From positions 1 through 28,474 of the forward strand of contig CAKTSO010000007.1 of NCBI GenBank assembly GCA_934613185.1: 28,474 bases of DNA, in the 5' to 3' direction. The first letter of the stretch is position 1. Every line of letters starts with the position of its first letter. The stretch comes from an uncultured Clostridia bacterium. GTDB taxonomy: Bacteria > Bacillota > Clostridia > Christensenellales > Maliibacteriaceae. Shown one piece after another: positions 22,546-28,474 of this stretch. A program made the translations under genes and the position numbers. Below the pieces are notes generated by a model, which saw only the letters and a program-made list of their open reading frames with translations, searched no databases and was not told the DNA's origin.

Positions 22546-25500
22546 TCAGCGCCACCAGCGCTTCGTGCGATGGCGCGCGGCCTTTTTCTGCGTGCGGTGC
22601 ACCTGCTGCGGTGCGGCGGGCGCGTCTTCCGCGCCGTAGCGATAGTCCTGCTGCGGCGTCTGCGCGGCCGGTTCGTCGAACGCGGCGGGCGGCGTCTGCT
22701 GCGGTGCGCGCTGCGCGGGAATGCGCATCGTCCGCTCGAATTTCTCGCGCGCGACCTGCTCCCTCGCGGCTTCCGCGGCCGCGGCCGTGTTCTGCGCGAT
22801 CGTGCGGTCAAGCTGCGCGGCCAGTTCGTCGAGCATCCGGCGGTTGCGGCGCGACTCGGCGATCAGGCGCTCCTGCTCGGCGATCTCGCGCTCCAGACGC
22901 GCCTGCTCTTCGGCGAGCGGGTCGTCGGAAGCGTCCGCGTCGTCGAAGTCGTCCTCGTCGGACGCTTCCGCCTGCGGCGCGGATTCTTCCGGCTCCTGCG
23001 TTTCGGCGGTCTCGGACAAAACGTCGTCCAGCTCGGCGATGTAGGCGTCGGAATAGCGTTCTTCGTCGTAGATCGCCTCGTCGTAGGCGGGCGCGGCGTC
23101 CGCTTCGTCGTCCTGCGGCTCTTCGGGCGCCTCTTCGGTCTGCGAAGGCTCGTCCTGCGAAAGCATCACGAAGCCGTCGCCGTAGACCGCGTCCGTCTCG
23201 TCGGAAAGCCCGTCGTAGAAATCGGCGTCTCGTTCGAAGGGTTCGCCGTCTGCGAAATCCTCTTCGTCCGTCCGATCGTCCCACGGGTCTTCGCCGTTTT
23301 CGTCTTCGCCGTCCGCCCAATCGGGCTGCGGCTCGTCTTCGTCGAACGCGTCGAAGGCTTCTGTGTCGTCTGCGCCTTCTTCGGACGCTTCTTCCGCGAA
23401 CGCACCGCTCTCGTCATAAAGGTCGGCGGTCTCGAACGCTTCCTCCGCCGAAGGTTCGTCGTCCTTCGCGTCATCCGCAAATACGTCGTCCGGCACGGCG
23501 GGAAGGTCGCCGTAGAGCAGCGCGTCGATCTGCGCTTCCTGCGCGGCATAATCGTCCGCCGCCTCGGCAAGCTCGTCCTCGAGCGTCGGCGCGGAATCGT
23601 CTTCCGGCGACTCGATCGGCTCGATCGTGCGGACCTGCTCGTAGCCGTAGGTCTGCGCGGCGTCCTCGTCGGCCAGCGTGTCGGCGTCATCCTCCGCGTC
23701 GGGAACGAAGACCGCCCCGGCCACGACGGGCGCGTCGGCCTCGTCCGCGAACGCGTCGTTTTCCGTCACAACGTCGGCCTCGGTGTCCTTCGGCGCGGCG
23801 TCGCCCAGCCCGAACGCGCGGTCGGCGTCCTGCCCGAAGATGTCTTCGTCGGTCTCCACCGCGTCGTTCCAACCGAATTCGGCTTCGTTCGTCTCGGGAA
23901 CGTCGGCTTCTTCGTCAACCGCGTCGTCGGAACCCTGCGCGAACGCGTTTTCTGCGATTTCCGCATGGTTGACAAGCACAAAGCCCGTCTCGGTTACGTC
24001 GTTTTCGGCGGCTTCTTCGTCAACCGCGCCGTCGGAACCCTGCGCGAACGCGTCTTCGGCGGCCTGCGTATGGTTGACAAGCACAAAGCCCGTCTCGGCT
24101 GCATCGGTCTCGTCGGAATCTTCGTCAACCGTGCCGTCGGAACCCTGTGCGAACGCGTTTTCTGCGATTTCCGCATGGTTGACAAGCACAAAGCCCGTCT
24201 CGGCTGCGTCGTTTTCGGCGGGTTCTTCGTCGAGCGCGCCGTCGGAGCCCTGCGCGAACGCGTCTTCGGCGGTCTGCGCATGATTGACTAGCACAAAGCC
24301 CGTCTCGGTTTCGTCGGTCTCGGTGGGTTCTTCGTCGAGCGCATCTTCGGATGCCGTTTCGAACACATCATCCGCGGCTTCGTCGGGGACTTCTTCCGCA
24401 TTCGTCTTCTTCTGCCCGAAAACGGCTTCGAATGCCGCGTCGTCGATCGACGGGAATTCGTCGTCCGAATCATTCGAAGCTTCTTTCGCGGCCGGATCTT
24501 CCGCATCGGCGGCAAATTCGTCCCCCGCGTCGTCCGCAAACAGCTCGCCGAACGCGTCGCCGGCATCCGTCGCTTCGTCTTTTGCGGCTTCTTCGGCATC
24601 GTTCGCCGCCGATTCGCCGACCGCGTCCTCGGCGTTCGCCGCTCCCTGCGGTTCTTCGGTGCTTTCTTCTTCCAACGACACGTCCGCGCCGTCCCATGCG
24701 GGCGCGTCTTCCAAAAGATCGTCCAAAACGGCGGTGTCGTTCATTTCGTCGTCGATGGCGTCCAGCACGATCTCACGCGCTTCTTCCTCTTCGGCATTTT
24801 CGGCGCTTTGCGGCAACGCCTCGTCGATGCTGGCGCGGCCGAAAATGGCGCGCGTCTCGTCCTCGTCCGCCTCGGGGCTGATCGCGGCAAAGCGCTTGCG
24901 GATGCGTGCGATCTCCTGCTCAAGCTGGCGCTGCGTGGCGCGGATGGAAGCGGCGAGCGCCGCCATCGGGCCGCTCGCGGGGACGCCCGCGGCGAGGAAC
25001 GGATCCTGCGGCGGCAGCGCGGCGGGTTCGTCTTCTTCGGCTTCCCCGTCTGCGCCCTCTTCGTCCGTTTCGGTCTCTGCGGCGTCGATGGATTCCGCCT
25101 CGGTCTCTTCGACGGCGGTCTGCGCGTCGTCCGTCGCGGCCGCTTCGATTTCCTCTGCGTTCGCTTCGGCACTTTCCGCCGTTTCTTCTTCGATTTCTTC
25201 TTCAAGCGCGGGTTCGTCCGCGGTTTCTGTCCGTTCGACGGTCTCTTCGACCGCGATATCCCCGGCGCTTTCTTTCAAAATCGCCTTTTCGGAAACTTCC
25301 GCGGTTTCGCCCGCCTCGGCGGCGTCCTGTGCGTCCGATTCTTCCGAACTTTCCTCGCCGTCCGCGTCGAAGATCTCGTCATCGTCCTCCGCTTCGTCTG
25401 TTTCGGGCGCATCGAGCGCGGCGGGCGGCGTGTAGAGCGCATCGAGCGCGGCGGGAACGACGGGCGCGTCCTCTTCGAAGACGGGTTCTTCGGCGGGTTC

Positions 25501-28209
25501 GTCGATCTCGTCATCGAAATCGTCGCCGAACGCTTCGTCGGACGTGTCTTCAAAATTATCGTCATACGCTTCGCCGGAAGCATCGGAGGCGTCGAAATCG
25601 TCGAAAACATCGGACGCGGCATCGAAATCGGTCTCCGCCGTGTCGTCAAAAGACGTCTCGAGTGCCTCCTGCGCGGGCGCGGCGCTTTGCCGCGCGTCCT
25701 GCGGCGGGATCACGGGCGTCGCGATGCGGATCTTGTCGTAAAGCGCGCGGCTTCGCGCGGCGAAGGCCTCGTCGCCGTTGACCGCGTCGCGCATATGCTG
25801 CGTGTCGATCGGCTCGTCCGCGGCCAGCTCGTCGGCGATGGCGTCGGCCTGTTCGCGGATAAACGCCTCTTTTTCGGGCGAAATGCGAACTTCGTTCTCG
25901 TTCGCGATGCGCAGCGGCTCGGCGATGTCCCAGTGCTTCTGGACCTGCTCCCAAAGATCGCCCACGTTCTGCCCGCGGCTTCGCTCGTAATCGCCGACGA
26001 TGCGGTTGGCTTCCTGCGGCGGGACCTCGTCCGCCACCAGCACCTCCACGTCGTAGGCATACGGCGCGCTCGCGCGCGGCGCGGCAAACGCGTCGTTTTC
26101 GGGCGCTTTGTCGGCAGTTTCTACTATATTGTTATTATTGTTATTCTCGTGATTGTCCTCGTCCCGTGCGGGATCTTCCGCAGCCGAAGACTGCAAATCG
26201 TCGGCTTCCGCCTCTTCGCCGGGCAGCTCGCCGGGCAGCACGTCTTCGGCGGCAGGCTCGGGCGCGGCGGCGTCCTCGGGCAGCAGATCGGGCGCGTCGG
26301 TCGCTTCGGTTTCTTCGGCTTCCTCCTCGGCGGGCGGCGTCTGCACGATCCGCGGCACGAACATCGTGCGGCGCGGCTTTTCGCCCTCGCGGAGCTGCTC
26401 GGCGTGGCGGATCGCCTCGTCGGCGACGGCCTCCTGCCACGTCTGCGGCTCGTCGACGTCGATGTCGATCGGCTCGACGGGCGCGGGAGAATCCTCCTCG
26501 GTCGGTTCCTCGGGCGTCTCGGCGGTCGGCTCCGCCGATTCCCCGCGTTCCTCATCCTCGCGCGACAGTACGTCGGCCAGGCGGTCGGCGGGGATCGGCG
26601 CGCGGGAGGCGCTGTCGTCCTGCGACGTCTCCAACTCCTCCAAAAACTCGTCCAGCTCACCCTCGGGCGTGTCGTGGCGCGTGTCGCGCATCAACTCGCC
26701 GAAGATCTCGTCCAATTCCTCGTCGAGCGCCGCGTCGCGGTCGTCGCGCGTGTAATACAGCGGCACGGCGATGGGCGCGTCGTCGGCTTTTTCTTCGGCA
26801 TGGTCGGCGTCTTCCGCCCCGGTCGCTTCGGCGGTTTCGACCGCTTCTTCTTCCACCGTTCCGGCGTCTTCCGCCTCAGCCGTTTCGGCGACCTCGACCG
26901 TTTCTTCTTCGACCGTCCCGGCGTCTTCCGCCCCGGCCGTTTCGGCGACCTCGACCGTTTCTTCTTCGACCGTCCCGGCGTCCTCCGCACGGACGGTTTC
27001 AGCCGTCACGGCGCTGTCGACGATTTCTTCTTCGGAAATTCCGGCGTCGGCGGTTTCTTCCATAATAATATCGGCAATATTGTCGGTATGGTCGGCCGTA
27101 CCGTCGACCGCGTCGGCTTCGGCAGCTTCTTTTGCGCCGACCGTTTCGATCGCGGGTTCCGCGGCGTCGTCCTGCGCCGCTTGCGCAATTTCGTCCGCGG
27201 GCGCTTCGACGGTCTGTTCGGAAACCGCGTCCTGTGCGGCTTCTTCTTTCGCGTCGTCCCGCGCGTCGGGCGTGAACGTCTCGATGTCCGTCACGAGGAA
27301 CGGCGCGTCTTCGGTCTTTGCCTGCGCTTTTTTCTCTTGCGCGCCTTCCGCTTCGGGCTGCGGGTCGGTGACGATGTCGGTCACGAAGAACGGCGCGTCG
27401 GATTCAAGCGTCTGCACGTCGTTCGGTGCGATTTCGGGCGTCGGTTCGGCGATGGCATCGGCTTTTTCTTCGGAAACGACGTCGGGCGCGATCTCGGGCG
27501 CGGCAAACACGGCCTCCTCCCGAACTTCGGGCGCGACCTCCTCGGGCTTTTCCTTTTCGGGCTGCGCGGGCGCGTCCTCGCGGACGATGCGGCGCACGGC
27601 CTGCGTATCTTCCTTCTGTGTCGTGTTCATGCGGAAGGGGGACTTGATCTGGCGTTCGGGCGTGTGGTCGGCGAAATAATCGAACCGATACGCCATCACG
27701 CTCGGGCGCGCCTCCTCTTCCGATTTTTTGGACGCTTCGGAGGGGCGTTTTTCTTTTTTGTCTTCAAACTCATCCACTACGTTACCGGCGGTACGAATAA
27801 CGAACAGCTCACCCAAGCCGCTGTTGAACAGCAGTTCCGGTGGAACACGGGAGTCGGAGCAGGTGATTACAACTGTATGTGGTTTTTGACCGTTGGTAGC
27901 CAGATCGGTCCGCAGGCTCTCGCTAATGTTCATGGTAGCGGTGCCGGACAGATAAGATTCATTGCCTGCCTGCAATGCACGGATGGCATCGTCGGCATTC
28001 TCAATGGTGGCGGTCTGTGTGTTGGATGTGGTTCCGGATGTTACATCAGAAACAGCGCCGTCTACTGCACTGCCTGCCTCGTTGATGATTTCGGAAGCAG
28101 CTTCGCCGGCTTTGCTAACGATATCGCCGGTTTTTTCTGCAGCGCCACAAGCGGTGGCTCCCACAGCCAACGCACAGCACATTGCGATCAAAATCAATTT
28201 CTTCTTCAT
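22546..28209 (-). CDS. Giant acidic repeat protein fused to a truncated lipoprotein carbonic anhydrase
   Basis: The frame is 1887 codons. Residues 1-21 are a lipoprotein signal (lipobox ATAC, Cys21). Residues about 70-148 match beta-carbonic anhydrase, including CSDSRVPPE (Cys117, Asp119, Arg121) and FVIRTAGNVVDEF. The domain stops before the His and Cys zinc ligands, so it cannot be active. From about 149 the protein becomes extremely rich in Glu, Asp and Ala. It has 19- and 35-residue repeats, a six-Asn run near residue 690, a more mixed segment at about 705-850, a coiled coil at 1767-1826 and a basic tail ending KRWWR. A native start may be GTG 27699 or ATG 27696, after GAGGAGG. The join may be an assembly chimera. 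Function is unknown. Confidence 0.75.
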   Translation of the reverse strand: MKKKLILIAMCCALAVGATACGAAEKTGDIVSKAGEAASEIINEAGSAVDGAVSDVTSGTTSNTQTATIENADDAIRALQAGNESYLSGTATMNISESLRTDLATNGQKPHTVVITCSDSRVPPELLFNSGLGELFVIRTAGNVVDEFEDKKEKRPSEASKKSEEEARPSVMAYRFDYFADHTPERQIKSPFRMNTTQKEDTQAVRRIVREDAPAQPEKEKPEEVAPEVREEAVFAAPEIAPDVVSEEKADAIAEPTPEIAPNDVQTLESDAPFFVTDIVTDPQPEAEGAQEKKAQAKTEDAPFLVTDIETFTPDARDDAKEEAAQDAVSEQTVEAPADEIAQAAQDDAAEPAIETVGAKEAAEADAVDGTADHTDNIADIIMEETADAGISEEEIVDSAVTAETVRAEDAGTVEEETVEVAETAGAEDAGTVEEETVEVAETAEAEDAGTVEEEAVETAEATGAEDADHAEEKADDAPIAVPLYYTRDDRDAALDEELDEIFGELMRDTRHDTPEGELDEFLEELETSQDDSASRAPIPADRLADVLSREDEERGESAEPTAETPEEPTEEDSPAPVEPIDIDVDEPQTWQEAVADEAIRHAEQLREGEKPRRTMFVPRIVQTPPAEEEAEETEATDAPDLLPEDAAAPEPAAEDVLPGELPGEEAEADDLQSSAAEDPARDEDNHENNNNNNIVETADKAPENDAFAAPRASAPYAYDVEVLVADEVPPQEANRIVGDYERSRGQNVGDLWEQVQKHWDIAEPLRIANENEVRISPEKEAFIREQADAIADELAADEPIDTQHMRDAVNGDEAFAARSRALYDKIRIATPVIPPQDARQSAAPAQEALETSFDDTAETDFDAASDVFDDFDASDASGEAYDDNFEDTSDEAFGDDFDDEIDEPAEEPVFEEDAPVVPAALDALYTPPAALDAPETDEAEDDDEIFDADGEESSEESDAQDAAEAGETAEVSEKAILKESAGDIAVEETVERTETADEPALEEEIEEETAESAEANAEEIEAAATDDAQTAVEETEAESIDAAETETDEEGADGEAEEDEPAALPPQDPFLAAGVPASGPMAALAASIRATQRQLEQEIARIRKRFAAISPEADEDETRAIFGRASIDEALPQSAENAEEEEAREIVLDAIDDEMNDTAVLDDLLEDAPAWDGADVSLEEESTEEPQGAANAEDAVGESAANDAEEAAKDEATDAGDAFGELFADDAGDEFAADAEDPAAKEASNDSDDEFPSIDDAAFEAVFGQKKTNAEEVPDEAADDVFETASEDALDEEPTETDETETGFVLVNHAQTAEDAFAQGSDGALDEEPAENDAAETGFVLVNHAEIAENAFAQGSDGTVDEDSDETDAAETGFVLVNHTQAAEDAFAQGSDGAVDEEAAENDVTETGFVLVNHAEIAENAFAQGSDDAVDEEADVPETNEAEFGWNDAVETDEDIFGQDADRAFGLGDAAPKDTEADVVTENDAFADEADAPVVAGAVFVPDAEDDADTLADEDAAQTYGYEQVRTIEPIESPEDDSAPTLEDELAEAADDYAAQEAQIDALLYGDLPAVPDDVFADDAKDDEPSAEEAFETADLYDESGAFAEEASEEGADDTEAFDAFDEDEPQPDWADGEDENGEDPWDDRTDEEDFADGEPFERDADFYDGLSDETDAVYGDGFVMLSQDEPSQTEEAPEEPQDDEADAAPAYDEAIYDEERYSDAYIAELDDVLSETAETQEPEESAPQAEASDEDDFDDADASDDPLAEEQARLEREIAEQERLIAESRRNRRMLDELAAQLDRTIAQNTAAAAEAAREQVAREKFERTMRIPAQRAPQQTPPAAFDEPAAQTPQQDYRYGAEDAPAAPQQVHRTQKKAARHRTKRWWR
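23930..24340 (-). repeat. Four 105-bp in-frame tandem repeats
   Basis: The plus-strand motif AGCACAAAGCCCGTCTCGG recurs every 105 bases, with its copies near 23974, 24079, 24184 and 24289. The encoded 35-residue unit begins ETGFVLVNHA and contains AFAQGSD. The copies alternate in detail (AEIAENAF versus AQTAEDAF), which suggests duplication of a two-unit block. Confidence 0.9.
26820..27000 (-). repeat. 57-bp in-frame tandem repeats
   Basis: CGTTTCGGCGACCTCGACCG recurs at 26881 and 26938. The encoded 19-residue unit (AEDAGTVEEETVEVAETAG) is present in three close copies plus a degenerate fourth. Confidence 0.85.
27760..27775. other. Junction between carbonic anhydrase and acidic protein
   Basis: Similarity to beta-carbonic anhydrase ends at about Phe148. 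The next residues (EDKKEKRPSEASKK) already resemble the acidic/basic low-complexity style of the rest of the frame. Codon choice and GC content are lower on the carbonic anhydrase side. The change is abrupt and falls inside a folded domain. Confidence 0.7.
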
Positions 28210-28474
28210 TTCTCAGTATCCTCCGTTGAAAATCAGTTTATTTTCTGGTTTTATTTGGAAAAACGACCCCATCGGGAAATCGTCTTTCGACAGTGTTGAT
28301 AGTTTGTCCAAAAAAGGATGGGTTATGCGTTGCTGTTTCCCATTATACCGTGAAGAACGGAAAAATTTTGTCAAAAGAGAACCGGACAACTATAAATAAA
28401 GAAAACATTCTTCGTGTTCCATTTTGAAATTTTGTGGAATCTTGACGGATGTCATGCTTTTTAGTATAATGAAG
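28210..28474. other. Intergenic region at right edge with divergent promoter signals
   Basis: The stretch is AT-rich and holds the GGAGG site of the carbonic anhydrase start. On the minus strand there is a TATAAT (28347-28342) with a TTGACA (28374-28369). Their spacing is 21 bases, so that promoter is doubtful. A plus-strand promoter lies at the very end. No gene is seen. Confidence 0.5.
28442..28470 (+). promoter_or_regulatory. Sigma-A promoter pointing out of the window
   Basis: TTGACG (28442-28447) and TATAAT (28465-28470) are separated by 17 bases. The gene it would drive lies to the right of the window, divergent from the carbonic anhydrase frame. Confidence 0.8.

Noticed and set aside
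23930..24340. Regular repeats as a CRISPR array
   Set aside because: The period is 105 bp with no unique spacers, and the repeats are in frame within a coding sequence.
24808..28299. Very long plus-strand open frame (1163 codons) opposite the acidic gene, and a similar one at 22297-24291
   Set aside because: Both are mirror frames created by Glu/Asp/Ala codons with G or C in the third position. They have no ribosome-binding site and read as low-complexity Arg/Phe/Gly/Val.
28342..28374. Minus-strand promoter for the carbonic anhydrase frame
   Set aside because: Good hexamers, but a 21-base spacer is too long for a normal sigma-A promoter.

Overview
The window looks like the replication-origin neighbourhood of a GC-rich Bacillota (Clostridia-type) chromosome, probably from a gut lineage. 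The evidence is the block rpmH-rnpA-yidD-yidC-jag-mnmE-mnmG-rsmG-noc-parA-parB followed by dnaA-dnaN, two ParB-family paralogues (ParB and a Noc-like protein), canonical parS palindromes, and many DnaA boxes of the form TTATCCACA. No species can be named from the sequence alone. All assigned genes except one small ORF lie on the minus strand.

Layout. Positions 1-224 are non-coding, downstream of dnaN, and hold a perfect palindromic hairpin. Positions 225-4933 carry dnaN, dnaA, parB and parA. DnaA boxes lie on both sides of dnaA, and the dnaA-dnaN gap shows a full unwinding-element architecture: boxes, a GC tract, DnaA-trios and an AT-rich stretch. Three parS sites lie at 4043-5170, one of them inside a 30-bp palindrome that can also serve as the noc terminator. 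Positions 5191-10406 carry noc, rsmG, mnmG and mnmE. The mnmG-mnmE and mnmE-jag gaps hold two further dense DnaA-box clusters that share an identical 17-bp module with the dnaA upstream region. Positions 10600-13091 are the rpmH-rnpA-yidD-yidC-jag operon, driven by a consensus promoter at 13172-13200 and closed by a terminator near 10541-10585.

Positions 13238-15912 hold an alpha/beta hydrolase, an unrecognised protein and a P-loop kinase. Positions 16000-19530 are visibly AT-rich and look like an acquired island. They hold one small plus-strand ORF, a degraded reading frame, and a promoter-driven, translationally coupled pair: an AAA15/ABC-type ATPase and a small Toprim-like protein. That pair resembles ATPase-Toprim anti-phage modules such as PARIS and OLD. 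Positions 19569-22494 return to GC-rich housekeeping genes: a GarR-type dehydrogenase, a PH-domain protein, an MFS transporter and a small membrane protein.

The last 5.7 kb is a single 1887-codon frame. It opens as a lipoprotein beta-carbonic anhydrase that is cut off in mid-domain, and it continues as a very long acidic repeat protein. The join at about 27760-27775 may be an assembly chimera rather than a natural fusion. A consensus promoter points out of the right end of the window.

The origin genes work together: DnaA and its boxes start replication, the DnaN clamp supports the replisome, ParA-ParB-parS segregate origins, and Noc probably coordinates division. The rpmH-jag and mnm genes serve ribosome and tRNA maturation, tRNA modification and membrane protein insertion.
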